DNA of 64,000 nt from Streptomyces calvus. GTDB taxonomy: Bacteria > Actinomycetota > Actinomycetes > Streptomycetales > Streptomycetaceae. The translations under genes and the position numbers were made by a program. The stretch spans positions 62,001-126,000 of the forward strand of contig NZ_VCNP01000017.1 of NCBI RefSeq assembly GCF_006782915.1, in the 5' to 3' direction. The notes under the pieces were generated by a model, which ran no database searches, was not told the DNA's origin, and saw only the letters and a program-made list of their open reading frames with translations. Positions 43,740 through 53,405 of this stretch are shown piece by piece. Position 1 is the first letter of the stretch. The number at the start of each line of letters is the position of its first letter.

Positions 43740-44441
43740 TCAGAAGTCGAAGCCGAGCTGACCTTCGATTTCCGGAACGCTGCTGCCCGTCCAGCTGCGG
43801 ACCTTCTTGAGGTGCCGCCACTGGGGCAGCGCATCAAGATACGCCCACGACAACCGGTGGTACGGGGTGGGGCCCCGGACCTCCAGTGCGGCCTTGTGCA
43901 CGGGCGACGGATACCCGGCGTTGTCCGCGAAACCGAAGTCTGCATGGTCCATGCCCAGTTCGGCCATCATTTTGTCGCGCTGAACCTTGGCGATCACGGA
44001 CGCCGCCGCCACGGCCACGCACGACTGATCGCCCTTGATCACCGTGCGGACCTTCCAGGGGGTTCCGAGATAGTCGTGCTTGCCGTCGAGTATCACCGCG
44101 TCCGGACGGACCGGCAGTTCCTCCAACGCCCGTACGGCCGCCAGCCGCAGGGCCGCGGTCATCCCCAGGTCGTCGATCTCCTCGGGGGAGGCGTGCCCCA
44201 GGGCGTAGGAGGTGACCCATCCCTGGAGCACCTCGGCGAGTTCGGTGCGCCGTTTGACGGTGAGGAGCTTGGAGTCGGTGAGACCCTCCGGGGGCCGGCG
44301 CAGTCCGGTGACCGCCGCGCAGACGGTGACGGGGCCGGCCCACGCGCCACGCCCCACCTCGTCGACACCTGCAACGATCTTCGCCCCGGTCGTGGCGCGA
44401 AGAGAGCGCTCGACGGTGTGAGTAGGTGGTTCGTACGGCAT
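43740..44441 (-). CDS. rnhB: Ribonuclease HII
   Basis: This 233-residue enzyme removes ribonucleotides from RNA:DNA hybrids. Visible motifs are [15 protein letters not shown] (catalytic Asp and Glu), [19 protein letters not shown] (catalytic Asp) and SVIAKVQRD (fourth acidic residue), then [15 protein letters not shown] six bases upstream supports the ATG at 44441 rather than a 20-residue extension. It lies between a TetR gene and a hypothetical gene on the same strand. Confidence 0.96.
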   Translation of the reverse strand: MPYEPPTHTVERSLRATTGAKIVAGVDEVGRGAWAGPVTVCAAVTGLRRPPEGLTDSKLLTVKRRTELAEVLQGWVTSYALGHASPEEIDDLGMTAALRLAAVRALEELPVRPDAVILDGKHDYLGTPWKVRTVIKGDQSCVAVAAASVIAKVQRDKMMAELGMDHADFGFADNAGYPSPVHKAALEVRGPTPYHRLSWAYLDALPQWRHLKKVRSWTGSSVPEIEGQLGFDF

Positions 44442-44523
44442 GGCGCCCTTAGCGTACGCCGCCGGGATCAGCCCGCGACACCCCGGTTCCCCGAGTGACA
44501 TCGGTGTCCGTGTCCCGCCCGGC

Positions 44524-45147
44524 TCAGGATGCGCTCCGGCGCAGCAGCGGAACCATCAACTGGTCGATCATCTCCTCCAGATCAATGTCCGACCATTCGC
44601 TGCCGCACATCTTCGATCGGTACATCATCATCGCCGGGATGGCGTCGAAGACGTATCCGTTCGCCGCATCGGCGCGCACCTCTCCCCGCTCGATTCCGCG
44701 CTCGATCACCTGGCGCAGCATCTCGATGGTGGGCTCGACGACCCCCGCGAAGATGACGCCGTGGAAACGCTCAGCCTGCGCGGCGTCGCATTCGTGAATT
44801 ACCGAACGGACGGCGAGTCCCGACTGCGAGAACATCGCGTCACGCGCCCGCCGGCACAGGTCCAGCAGATCGTCGCGCACGTTGCCCAGGTCCGGTACGG
44901 CGTCGAAACGGGGCAGGCCGGCCCGCAGGGCGTCGGCGACCAGGTCCTCCTTGGACGGCCAGCGCCGGTAGACCGCGGCCTTCCCGGTCTGGGCTCCCGC
45001 GGCGACCCCTTCCATCGTCAGACCGTTCCAGCCGACCGTACTGAGCTGCTCCAGGGCAGCGTCCAGGATGGCGCGTTCCAGCACGGGACCACGGCGACGG
45101 GACGCGGCGGTCTGAGCGTGGGCGGCCACCCAGCTCGAAGTAACCAT
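44524..45147 (-). CDS. TetR family repressor of the adjacent efflux gene
   Basis: This protein of 207 residues has a helix-turn-helix at ~40-68 ([28 protein letters not shown]) and a variable helical ligand domain. It is divergent from an MFS drug exporter, with two near-identical 20-bp palindromes in the spacer, the standard arrangement for a local repressor controlling itself and the pump. The ligand is unknown. Confidence 0.93.
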   Translation of the reverse strand: MVTSSWVAAHAQTAASRRRGPVLERAILDAALEQLSTVGWNGLTMEGVAAGAQTGKAAVYRRWPSKEDLVADALRAGLPRFDAVPDLGNVRDDLLDLCRRARDAMFSQSGLAVRSVIHECDAAQAERFHGVIFAGVVEPTIEMLRQVIERGIERGEVRADAANGYVFDAIPAMMMYRSKMCGSEWSDIDLEEMIDQLMVPLLRRSAS

Positions 45148-45243
45148 CTGACTCTCTCCAACGAGCAGTGGAAGCGGGCATTTCGGGGATCGAGCACCTG
45201 CCGCGCGGCGACTGAGGGGGACGCACCGGGCGACGGCCCAATA

Positions 45244-45263
45244 AGTGAACGCTTGCGTTCACT
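45244..45263. promoter_or_regulatory. TetR-type operator 1
   Basis: AGTGAACGC-TT-GCGTTCACT, with arms of nine. It overlaps the proposed -35 of the MFS promoter. Its centre is 47 bp from operator 2. Confidence 0.88.
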
Positions 45264-45281
45264 GTCGGGGACTCCTACCGT
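45253..45281 (+). promoter_or_regulatory. Candidate promoter of the MFS gene
   Basis: TTGCGT (45253-45258), a 17-base spacer and TACCGT (45276-45281) form a reasonable sigma-70-type promoter whose -35 sits inside operator 1. Confidence 0.55.
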
Positions 45282-45290
45282 TGACGCAAC

Positions 45291-45310
45291 AGTGAACGCG
45301 AGCGTTCACT
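45291..45310. promoter_or_regulatory. TetR-type operator 2
   Basis: AGTGAACGC-GA-GCGTTCACT has the same arms as operator 1 and differs only in the central dinucleotide. It ends 24 bases before the MFS start codon. Confidence 0.88.
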
Positions 45311-45333
45311 GACGCACTCGTGGGGGACCCATA

Positions 45334-46881
45334 GTGACAACCTCTCCTTTGATCCAGGACAAAAAGCCAGGTGCGGCCCGCCGGGACGGACACCCCGGCA
45401 TCGCACTCGCGGTCATCGCGGCCTGCCAACTCATGGTGGTACTCGACGCGACGATTGTGAATATCGCGCTGCCGCACATCCAGAACGCTCTCGAGTTCAG
45501 CACCACCGACCTCACCTGGGTGGTCAGCTCCTACACCCTGACGTTCGGCGGTCTGCTGCTGCTCGGCGGCCGGGCGGGCGACATCCTCGGCCGCCGCCGC
45601 GTCTTCCTGAGCGGCATCCTGCTGTTCACCCTCGCCTCGCTGCTCGGCGGGCTCGCCCAGGAGCCGTGGCAGCTGCTCGCCGCACGTGTCCTCCAGGGCG
45701 TGGGCGGTGCGATCGCCTCGCCCACCTCCCTGGCACTCATCACCACCACGTTCCCGGAGGGACCCGAGCGCAACCGCGCCTTCGGCGTCTTCGCCGCCGT
45801 CTCCGCGGGCGGCGGCGCCATCGGACTGCTCGCGGGCGGCATGCTCACCGAGTGGCTCGACTGGCGGTGGGTGCTCTTCGTCAATGTGCCGATCGGCCTG
45901 CTGATCGCCGTGCTGACGCCGATGTACATCAACGAGTCCGAGCGCCACACCGGCCGATTCGACATCGCGGGCGCGGTGACCTCGACGGCCGGTATGGCCT
46001 CGCTCGTCTACGGCTTCATCCGGGCGGCGGAGGAGGGCTGGCGGGACAGCCTGACCATCGGTTCCTTCGCGGCCGCCGTGGTGCTGCTCGCGGCTTTCGC
46101 GCTGATCGAGTCCCGGGCCAAGGAGCCGATCACCCCGCTGCGGATGTTCGCCGACCGCAACCGCTCGGGCACGTATGTGATCATGCTCAGCCTGGCCGCG
46201 GCGATGTTCGGCATGTTCTTCTACATCGTCCTCTTCGTGCAGAACGTGCTCGGATACAGCCCGATCGAGGCCGGCCTGGCCTTCCTTCCGGTGACGGTCG
46301 TGATCGCCCTGGGAGCGGGGCTGTCGCAGCGGTTCCTGCCCGTCTTCGGTCCCAAGCCGTTCATGCTCATCGGTTCGACGCTCGCCGCGGTCGGACTGGC
46401 CTGGCAGACGCTGATCAGCTCCGACAGCTCCTACGTCAGCGGCATCCTGGGCCCGATGCTGGTCTTCGGCTTCGGCATGGGCCTGAACTTCGTGACGCTG
46501 ACGCTCACCGCGGTCTCCGGGGTGGCCCAGCACGAGGCCGGTGCCGCGTCCGGGCTGCTCAACGCCACCCAGCAGGTGGGCGGCTCGGTGGGCCTGGCCC
46601 TGCTGACGACGGTGTTCGGGACGGCCAGCAGGGACGAGGGCGAGAAGCAGGTGGCGCACTTCCTCGCCGAGGCGACGCCGGAGCAGAAGGCGGAGTTCGC
46701 CCAGACGCACCAGCTGCCCGCTCCCTGGGGGCACGAGGTGCTCGCGCAGGGCATCTCGACGGCCTTCGTCCCGGCCGCCGCGATGGCCGTACTCGCCCTG
46801 GCCACGGCATGGTTGGTCATCCGGGTCCGCAAGAGCGACCTGGAGGCGCTGTCCGGCTCTGCCGGACCGGGTATCGGCTGA
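45334..46881 (+). CDS. MFS multidrug efflux transporter (DHA2/EmrB-QacA type)
   Basis: This membrane protein of 515 residues has about 14 transmembrane helices. Family motifs include VVLDATIVNIALPHIQ in helix 1, LGGRAGDILGRRRVF after helix 2 (motif A) and LQGVGGAIASPTSLALI. It exports an unknown toxic compound with proton antiport. The GTG start at 45334 follows GGGGGAC. Repression by the divergent TetR protein is strongly implied by the two palindromes. Confidence 0.94.
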   Translation: MTTSPLIQDKKPGAARRDGHPGIALAVIAACQLMVVLDATIVNIALPHIQNALEFSTTDLTWVVSSYTLTFGGLLLLGGRAGDILGRRRVFLSGILLFTLASLLGGLAQEPWQLLAARVLQGVGGAIASPTSLALITTTFPEGPERNRAFGVFAAVSAGGGAIGLLAGGMLTEWLDWRWVLFVNVPIGLLIAVLTPMYINESERHTGRFDIAGAVTSTAGMASLVYGFIRAAEEGWRDSLTIGSFAAAVVLLAAFALIESRAKEPITPLRMFADRNRSGTYVIMLSLAAAMFGMFFYIVLFVQNVLGYSPIEAGLAFLPVTVVIALGAGLSQRFLPVFGPKPFMLIGSTLAAVGLAWQTLISSDSSYVSGILGPMLVFGFGMGLNFVTLTLTAVSGVAQHEAGAASGLLNATQQVGGSVGLALLTTVFGTASRDEGEKQVAHFLAEATPEQKAEFAQTHQLPAPWGHEVLAQGISTAFVPAAAMAVLALATAWLVIRVRKSDLEALSGSAGPGIG

Positions 46882-47191
46882 CAAGCGGATTCCGCAGGTG
46901 CGGCCCGGCAGCCCTCCGGCCGACGTCCCAGGCGTCGCCAGGGGCGCACCGGGCCGCCCTGCGAGCCGCAACACCGGAACCCGCAGCACGAGCATCGCCA
47001 GTACGAGCGCCAGCAGGGACAGCGTCGCCACCACTCCCACCGCGGTCCCCCTCTCTCACAAAAGTCCCGCCCGACTCCCCACCGCGTGTACACGTGTCAC
47101 GCCTCATGATCCAGGCGGTGGATGCTTCGACAACGGACGGGTGGTCACGCAGAGTTCCCGGGATGTACGGAGAGTTCCGAACCGGGTTTCC
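46882..47191. other. Convergent intergenic region, MFS / ADP-ribosylglycohydrolase
   Basis: These 310 bases have no supported gene. On the minus strand near 47040 a GTG with a G-rich upstream opens a short hydrophobic stretch (ATLSLLALVLAMLVLRVPVL), but the frame then runs on antisense to the MFS gene for hundreds of codons, so I do not call it. Confidence 0.5.
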
Positions 47192-48100
47192 TCAGAGCGC
47201 GGCGGTCATCCAGCCCGGGAGCGGCTCGACCCGGTCGGCCCACTCGACGGGCGGCGTCCCCGCCGTGCCGGCCGCGATCACCCCGCCCACGATCGCGCAG
47301 TTCGTGTCCACGTCCCCGCCCACCTGCGCGGTGGTCCAGAAGGCCCGCTCGTAGTCACCGAGGGACCGGGCGGCCGACCAGAGAGCGAAGGGCACGGTGT
47401 CGTGCGCCGTCGTACGCCGTCCGCAGCCCAGTACGGCCGCCACGGTGCCGGCGTCACCGTAGTCGAGCATGTCCCGGGCCCGGCGCAGCCCGGCACCGAC
47501 CGCGCTCCTCGCGGGCACCAGCGCGATGACGCCGTCGAGCAGGGCCTTGGCCGGGGGCGGTCCGTCGGGTCCGGCGGCGAGCGCGGCCGCCGCGGCGACG
47601 GCCATGGCGCCGACCACGGCCTCGCGGTGCTGATGGGTGCAGTAGGCGGAGATCTCGGCCTGGTGGATGGCCTGCTCGGGATCGTCCGCGTACCAGGCGC
47701 CGAGCGGCGCGATCCGCATCGCCGCTCCGTTGCCCCACGACCCCTGCCCGTTGAACAGCGCCGCGGCGAGTTCCCGCCAGTCACCGCCCTCGCGGACCAG
47801 GCGCAGCAGCCGGCCCACCGCGGGTCCGTAGCCGCGGTCGAAGTCGTGGTGCTCGGCGAAGGAGCGGGCGAGGGCGTCCTGGTCGATCCGGTGGTGCGTG
47901 GCCAGGACGGCGACGACCGAGCACGCCATTTCCGTGTCGTCGGTCCACTGCCAGGTGCCGGACGGCAGCTCGCGTCGCTTGAGCAACGGGTAGTTCACGG
48001 GAACGAAGAACTGTGAGCCGAGCGCGTCACCCACCGACAGTCCGCGCAGGCTGGCCAGGGCGCGGTCCAGGCGCCCGGCGGAAGAGGAATCAGCGGTCAT
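47192..48100 (-). CDS. ADP-ribosylglycohydrolase family protein
   Basis: This protein of 302 residues has the all-helical ARH fold of DraG-like hydrolases, which cleave ADP-ribose from proteins or small molecules. Binuclear metal ligands are visible in WTDDTEM (~52-58) and GGDVDTNCAIVGG near the C-terminus; GLSVGDALGSQF opens the domain. The substrate is unknown. The gene lies alone, 31 bases from the histidine phosphatase gene on the same strand, and may be co-transcribed downstream of it. Confidence 0.92.
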   Translation of the reverse strand: MTADSSSAGRLDRALASLRGLSVGDALGSQFFVPVNYPLLKRRELPSGTWQWTDDTEMACSVVAVLATHHRIDQDALARSFAEHHDFDRGYGPAVGRLLRLVREGGDWRELAAALFNGQGSWGNGAAMRIAPLGAWYADDPEQAIHQAEISAYCTHQHREAVVGAMAVAAAAALAAGPDGPPPAKALLDGVIALVPARSAVGAGLRRARDMLDYGDAGTVAAVLGCGRRTTAHDTVPFALWSAARSLGDYERAFWTTAQVGGDVDTNCAIVGGVIAAGTAGTPPVEWADRVEPLPGWMTAAL

Positions 48101-48131
48101 CGCCCTGCCACTCTATCCGGTGGCCCGCGGT

Positions 48132-48791
48132 CTACCCGGTGATTCCGTACGGTTCCGGATCCCGCCAGCGTTGGAAGGGCCGGTCGAGGGTGTACTTGCC
48201 GTCATCCCCCAGGACGAGCATCCGCATCTCGGCGTTCCCCGGGTTGGACAGCGACTCGAACTCCGCCACGGTCCAGTGGAACCACCGCATGCAGAACAGC
48301 CGCATCGCCAGGCCGTGGGTGACGATCAGGACGTTCGGCGGGTGATCGGGGGCCTCGAAGCTGCGGAACAGGCTTTCCAGGAAGCCGCCGACCCGGTCGT
48401 AGACATCCGCTCCGGACTCGCCCTGGGCGAAGCGGTAGAAGAAGTGCCCGTACGCGTCACGGTAGGCCTTCTGCAGGCGCACGTCCTCGCGGTCCTGCCA
48501 GTTGCCCCAGTCCTGCTCGCGCAGCCTGGGCTCCTCACGCACGCGTATCAGCGCCGGGTCGAGGCCGAAGGCGGTGAGCGTCTGGTGCGTGCGGCGGTAG
48601 GGAGAGACGTAGACGCTGACGCGCTCGCGGCCGAACAGTGCCCGCAGCCGCTCCCCCGTCTCCTCCGCCTGCCGCCTGCCCCGTTCGGTCAGGGCCAGCG
48701 CGTGATCGGGTTCGCGTTCGTAGACGGAGTCGTCGACATTGCCCGTCGATTCGCCGTGCCGGACAAGGACGATGCGCCGTGGTCGTGCCAT
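48132..48791 (-). CDS. Histidine phosphatase (phosphoglycerate-mutase-like) protein
   Basis: This protein of 219 residues has the RHGE motif at 11-14 (catalytic His12), SPYRRTHQT, a Glu-containing LREQDWGNW, and the second His in IVTHGLAMR. The family covers phosphomonoesterases and mutases; QDWGNWQDRED is typical of actinobacterial members annotated as phosphatases. The substrate cannot be set from sequence. Confidence 0.92.
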   Translation of the reverse strand: MARPRRIVLVRHGESTGNVDDSVYEREPDHALALTERGRRQAEETGERLRALFGRERVSVYVSPYRRTHQTLTAFGLDPALIRVREEPRLREQDWGNWQDREDVRLQKAYRDAYGHFFYRFAQGESGADVYDRVGGFLESLFRSFEAPDHPPNVLIVTHGLAMRLFCMRWFHWTVAEFESLSNPGNAEMRMLVLGDDGKYTLDRPFQRWRDPEPYGITG

Positions 48792-48910
48792 GCCGAAACC
48801 CTAGATCGGGTGACGGCCCGGCGAGCACTCGCGCGGGCCTCGTACGGCGTAGGTCACACATCTCCCGCACCGGATGCCACCCGTGGGCGCACGATCTGCG
48901 CGTCCGGCAG

Positions 48911-49516
48911 TCACACCGTCCAGGCCGCTTCCATGTCCACGACGTCCCCGGCGAGCGCCGCGATGTCGGCCTCCGTCTGGGCCCGCAGGGCGAGGCGTTC
49001 GACCCGCTCGGTGCGGTACTTGCCGTGCTCTGCGGCCGATCGCCACATCGACAGCACCAGGAACTCGTTTCCCGGCGCCTCGCCGAACAGCCCTCTGATC
49101 ATGCCCGGTGAGCCCGCCATGGCCGGGTTCCAGACCTTCTCCTGCATCCGCACGAAGTGCTCGGCCCGCTCCTCGTGGACCCGGCACAGCGCCACCCTGA
49201 GCAGGTCGGCGTCCGTGAAGCGCGGTTCGAAGCCGGTCTTCACGTCGAAACGGTGGTCGAACAGTCTGACCTGGGCGTCCTTGAAAGTGCCCGCCTGCGC
49301 CGAGGCCAGCCGGTCGTGGGAGCGTGCCATGAAGGAGTCGTAGAAGGCGCGGCTCTCCCAGAACGAGAAGATGTGCGCCACGTCCGGCCGCCCCCGGCTC
49401 CATCCTCCGCCCTGCCCGCGAAACCCCGGCTCCCCCAGAAGCCCCGCCCACTTTCGCTGCCCCCGCTCGAACCCGCGGCGGTTCACCACGGTGCAGCGAA
49501 TCCACTTGACCAGCAC
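48911..49516 (-). CDS. DUF4937/YdbC-type protein with monooxygenase-like fold
   Basis: This protein of 201 codons has an N-terminal ~100 residues (VKWIRCTVVNRRGFERGQRKWAGL, then IFSFWESRAFYDSFMARSHDRL) that resemble YdbC/DUF4937, while the second half (LCRVHEERAEHFVRMQEKVWNPAMAGSPGM) resembles antibiotic-biosynthesis-monooxygenase (ABM) folds. The GTG at 49516 (VLVKWIRC) is chosen because the upstream extension is low-complexity. The function is unproven. It is divergent from terD. Confidence 0.78.
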   Translation of the reverse strand: MLVKWIRCTVVNRRGFERGQRKWAGLLGEPGFRGQGGGWSRGRPDVAHIFSFWESRAFYDSFMARSHDRLASAQAGTFKDAQVRLFDHRFDVKTGFEPRFTDADLLRVALCRVHEERAEHFVRMQEKVWNPAMAGSPGMIRGLFGEAPGNEFLVLSMWRSAAEHGKYRTERVERLALRAQTEADIAALAGDVVDMEAAWTV

Positions 49517-49673
49517 CGCGCCATCGTAAGGCCAGGGAGCGCGGCGCCGGTCGCCCTCGGCCGGACTGCTTCCCGGCGCCCCGGACCTTGCGCGTGGCAG
49601 GATGGACAACCTGCCGGGGTGCTCCGGCAGTTGGGGTGTGCCGACAGTACGGTCACGGGGAAGGGGAAGACTG

Positions 49674-50207
49674 GTGAACGGCCTGAACAAGGGCATCCGC
49701 AAGGTCGAGATCGCGCTGAGGTGGGACCCGAGTCCGGCGGGGCAGCCCTCCACCGACCTGGACCTTGTGGCAGCGCCCTATACGGCGGACGACCCGCATG
49801 GCGATCCCGCCTATGTGGTGCACTTCGACAGTCGCTCCCCGGACGGCACCATCACGCTCAGCCGGGACAGCCAGGACGGCAAGGGCTTCGGCTATGACGA
49901 GGTCATGATCCTGGAGCTGGACCGGCTCGACCGGCGGTACACGCGTGTGGTGGTCGGTGTCGTCATACAGCAGCACCAGGCGGAGCGGACGTTCTCCGGT
50001 GTGGGCAACCCCGGTCTGCGCATCCGCGAGGGCTACACGGTCCTGGCCGAGGACGACTTCGGCGGGGTCCCCGGGGCCACGGCGGCGACGGTCGCCGAGT
50101 TCGTCCGGGACGGTTCGGGTGCCTGGGAGTTCCGCTCCGGGGTCCAGGGCTTCGAGGGCGATCCGGCGGAGTTCCCGCGCGCGATGGGTGCGGCGCGCCG
50201 GTCGTGA
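49674..50207 (+). CDS. TerD family tellurium/stress protein
   Basis: This 177-residue member of the calcium-binding TerD/CABP family has VEIALRWDP at the start, DLDLVAAPY, DEVMILELDRL and TFSGVGNPGLRI. Streptomyces have many TerD paralogues linked to stress and differentiation. The GTG at 49674 is preceded by a run of GGGGAAG. A 15-bp stem terminator follows. No other ter genes are adjacent. Confidence 0.88.
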   Translation: MNGLNKGIRKVEIALRWDPSPAGQPSTDLDLVAAPYTADDPHGDPAYVVHFDSRSPDGTITLSRDSQDGKGFGYDEVMILELDRLDRRYTRVVVGVVIQQHQAERTFSGVGNPGLRIREGYTVLAEDDFGGVPGATAATVAEFVRDGSGAWEFRSGVQGFEGDPAEFPRAMGAARRS

Positions 50208-50266
50208 CACCGGACGGGCGCCGCCGGGCCTTCGCCTGACGCCGGTGCCGGACGTCGAGCGACGTC

Positions 50267-50303
50267 GAGGGCGGTGGTGCCGTTGACCGGCACCACCGCC
50301 CTC
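50267..50303. terminator. Bidirectional terminator, terD / nrdJ
   Basis: GAGGGCGGTGGTGCC (50267-50281) pairs perfectly with GGCACCACCGCCCTC (50289-50303) across a 7-base loop, followed by an AT-richer tail. It separates two convergent genes. Confidence 0.93.
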
Positions 50304-50346
50304 ATTCATTCACGCACCGCGCACCGGGCGTCGCCGCCCGGAGGCG

Positions 50347-53241
50347 TCAGCTGCAGCCGCTCGTCGAGCCGCAGCCCTCGCAGATGTAGCAGGAACCGGC
50401 CCGCTGCATCTTCGTACCGCAGGAGAAGCACAGCGGGGCGTCGGCCTGGATGCCCAGCTGCATCTCCACCAGCTCGGCGCTGGTGTGCGCCTGCTTCGGG
50501 GCGGGCTTGGCCGCCTCGGCCTCGGCCTTCGGCGTGGCGACCGCCTTCAGCTCCTGGGCACGCGGCGCCGACTGGGCCAGACCCTCGACGTCGACCTCGT
50601 CGTCCGCCGGCTCGTACGAGCCGGTCTCCAGGTGGCGCTGGCGCTCCTCGGCGGAGTGGATGCCGAGCGCGGAGCGCGTCTCGAAGGGCAGGAAGTCCAG
50701 CGCCAGGCGGCGGAAGATGTAGTCGACGATCGACTGCGCCATCCGCACGTCCGGGTCGTCCGTCATGCCGGCCGGCTCGAAGCGCATGTTGGTGAACTTC
50801 GAGACGTACGTCTCCAGCGGCACGCCGTACTGGAGGCCGACCGAGACGGCGATGGAGAAGGCGTCCATCATGCCCGCGAGGGTGGAGCCCTGCTTGGACA
50901 TCTTCAGGAAGACCTCGCCGAGACCGTCGTCCGGGTAGGAGTTGGCGGTCATGTAGCCCTCGGCGCCGCCGACCGTGAAGGAAGTGGTGATGCCGGGACG
51001 ACCCTTCGGGAGACGCTTGCGGACCGGGCGGTACTCGACCACCTTCTCGACCGCGGTACGGATCGTCTCCTCGGCCTTCTCGGTGATCTCGGCCTTCTCC
51101 TTCTCCTTGGTCTTGGCGGAGAGCGGCTGGCCGACCTTGCAGTTGTCGCGGTAGATGGCGAGCGCCTTGACGCCCAGCTTCCAGGCCTCGAAGTAGATCT
51201 CCTCGACCTCCTCGACGGTCGCCGTCTCCGGCATGTTGACCGTCTTGGAGATGGCACCGGAGATCCAGGGCTGGATCGCGGCCATCATGCGGACGTGGCC
51301 CATCGGGGAGATGGCGCGCTCGCCCATGGCGCAGTCGAACACCTCGTAGTGCTCCTGCTTGAGACCGGGGGCGTCGATCACATTGCCGTGGTCGGCGATG
51401 TGGGCGACGATCGCCTCGATCTGCTCCTCCTGGTAGCCCAGGCGGCGCAGGGCCTGCGGGACGGTGCCGTTGACGATCTGCATCGAGCCGCCGCCGACGA
51501 GCTTCTTGAACTTCACCAGCGCCAGGTCGGGCTCGACACCGGTGGTGTCGCAGGACATCGCCAGACCGATGGTGCCGGTCGGGGCGAGCACGGACGCCTG
51601 GGAGTTGCGGAAGCCGTTCTTCTCGCCGAGGCGGACCACGTCCTGCCAGGCCTCGGTGGCGGCCGCCCACACCGGGGTGTCCAGGTCGTCCATGCGGACG
51701 GCGGTGCCGTTGGCGTCGGCGTGCTGCTGCATGACGCGCTTGTGGGCGTCGGCGTTGCGGGCGTAACCGTCGTACGGGCCGACGATCGCGGCGAGTTCGG
51801 CGGAGCGCCGGTAGGCCGTGCCGGTCATCAGGGAGGTGATGGCACCGGCGAGGGCGCGGCCGCCGTCGGAGTCGTAGGCGTGGCCGGTCGCCATCAGCAG
51901 GGCGCCGAGGTTGGCGTAGCCGATGCCGAGCTGGCGGAAGGCGCGGGTGTTCTCGCCGATCTTCTGGGTCGGGAAGTCCGCGAAGCAGATCGAGATGTCC
52001 ATCGCGGTGATGACCAGCTCGACGACCTTCTGGAAGCGCTCGGTCTCGAACGACTGGTTGCCCTTGCCGTCGTCCTTGAGGAACTTCATCAGGTTCAGCG
52101 AGGCCAGGTTGCAGGACGTGTTGTCCAGGTGCATGTACTCGCTGCACGGGTTCGACGCGGTGATCCGGCCGGACTCGGGGCAGGTGTGCCAGTTGTTGAT
52201 GACGCCGTCGTACTGGATGCCGGGGTCGGCGCAGGCCCAGGCGGCCTCGGCGATCTTGCGGAAGAGCGCCTTGGCGTCGACCTCCTCGATGACCTCGCCG
52301 GTCATCCGGGCGCGCAGGCCGAACTTGCCGCCCTGCTCGACCGCCTGCATGAACTCGTCGTTGACGCGGACCGAGTTGTTGGCGTTCTGGTACTGGACGG
52401 ACGTGATGTCGTCGCCGCCCAGGTCCATGTCGAAGCCCGCGTCACGCAGGACGCGGATCTTCTCCTCTTCCTTGACCTTGGTCTCGATGAAGTCCTCGAT
52501 GTCCGGGTGGTCCACGTCGAGGACGACCATCTTGGCGGCGCGGCGGGTGGCACCACCGGACTTGATCGTTCCGGCGGAGGCGTCGGCTCCGCGCATGAAG
52601 GAGACCGGACCGGAGGCGTTGCCGCCGGAGGACAGCAGTTCCTTGGAGGAGCGGATCCGGGACAGGTTCAGGCCGGCGCCGGAGCCGCCCTTGAAGATCA
52701 TGCCCTCTTCCTTGTACCAGTCGAGGATCGACTCCATGGAGTCGTCGACGGACAGGATGAAGCAGGCGGACACCTGCTGGGGCTGAGGCGTGCCCACGTT
52801 GAACCACACGGGGCTGTTGAAGCTGAAGATCTGGTGCAGGAGGGCGTACGCCAGCTCGTGCTCGAAGATCTCGGCGTCGGCGGGCGAGGCGAAGTACTTG
52901 TTGTCCTCACCGGCCTTCCGGTACGTCTTCACGATGCGGTCGATCAGCTGCTTGAGGCTGGTCTCGCGCTGCGGGGTGCCCACGGCACCGCGGAAGTACT
53001 TGCTGGTGACGATGTTGACCGCGTTCACCGACCAGAAGTCGGGGAACTCGACGCCGCGCTGCTCGAAGTTGACCGAGCCGTCGCGCCAGTTGGTCATGAC
53101 GACGTCACGGCGCTCCCAGGCCACCTCGTCGTAGGGGTGGACTCCGGGAGTGGTGTGGACGCGCTCGACACGCAGTCCCTTGCCGGCCTTGTTGCTCTTG
53201 GCTCGGGAACTCCGTGCCGGACCGCTCGCCGTCTCTGTCAT
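50347..53241 (-). CDS. nrdJ: Class II (adenosylcobalamin-dependent) ribonucleotide reductase
   Basis: This enzyme of 964 residues reduces ribonucleotides to deoxyribonucleotides using coenzyme B12 in place of an oxygen-dependent radical. Characteristic segments are GGSGAGLNLSRIRS, ITASNPCSEYMHLDNTSCNLASLNL (active-site region), and APTGTIGLAMSCDTTGVEPD. The C-terminal CFSCGTKMQRAGSCYICEGC carries the Cys pairs that relay electrons. GGAGGC before the ATG at 53241 sets the start. It is downstream of nrdR in one transcription unit; two NrdR boxes precede nrdR. Confidence 0.97.
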   Translation of the reverse strand: MTETASGPARSSRAKSNKAGKGLRVERVHTTPGVHPYDEVAWERRDVVMTNWRDGSVNFEQRGVEFPDFWSVNAVNIVTSKYFRGAVGTPQRETSLKQLIDRIVKTYRKAGEDNKYFASPADAEIFEHELAYALLHQIFSFNSPVWFNVGTPQPQQVSACFILSVDDSMESILDWYKEEGMIFKGGSGAGLNLSRIRSSKELLSSGGNASGPVSFMRGADASAGTIKSGGATRRAAKMVVLDVDHPDIEDFIETKVKEEEKIRVLRDAGFDMDLGGDDITSVQYQNANNSVRVNDEFMQAVEQGGKFGLRARMTGEVIEEVDAKALFRKIAEAAWACADPGIQYDGVINNWHTCPESGRITASNPCSEYMHLDNTSCNLASLNLMKFLKDDGKGNQSFETERFQKVVELVITAMDISICFADFPTQKIGENTRAFRQLGIGYANLGALLMATGHAYDSDGGRALAGAITSLMTGTAYRRSAELAAIVGPYDGYARNADAHKRVMQQHADANGTAVRMDDLDTPVWAAATEAWQDVVRLGEKNGFRNSQASVLAPTGTIGLAMSCDTTGVEPDLALVKFKKLVGGGSMQIVNGTVPQALRRLGYQEEQIEAIVAHIADHGNVIDAPGLKQEHYEVFDCAMGERAISPMGHVRMMAAIQPWISGAISKTVNMPETATVEEVEEIYFEAWKLGVKALAIYRDNCKVGQPLSAKTKEKEKAEITEKAEETIRTAVEKVVEYRPVRKRLPKGRPGITTSFTVGGAEGYMTANSYPDDGLGEVFLKMSKQGSTLAGMMDAFSIAVSVGLQYGVPLETYVSKFTNMRFEPAGMTDDPDVRMAQSIVDYIFRRLALDFLPFETRSALGIHSAEERQRHLETGSYEPADDEVDVEGLAQSAPRAQELKAVATPKAEAEAAKPAPKQAHTSAELVEMQLGIQADAPLCFSCGTKMQRAGSCYICEGCGSTSGCS

Positions 53242-53405
53242 GCCGCCTCCCTGTACGGGCGAAAACGCCCTGAAGTGCCCCGATGTTCCCGAGACACGGT
53301 GTTCTGTCTGATGCTGCGGGCGCCCACTCGCCTGCCCGCAACAGGTCTTCTTCATCGCCGCCGTCCGGCCGGTTCCCGCACCTGACGCGCGGGACCGCCC
53401 GCCGG

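Noticed and set aside
45259..47040. 593-codon open frame antisense to the MFS transporter, starting with a hydrophobic stretch
   Set aside because: It lies opposite a well-supported gene and is rich in Arg, Gly, Asp and His as expected from the mirror of high-GC codons. Only the first ~25 residues look protein-like.
53242..53405. Cobalamin riboswitch ahead of nrdJ
   Set aside because: I looked for the conserved B12-box sequence and did not find it. The known Streptomyces B12 riboswitch controls the oxygen-dependent class I enzyme instead.
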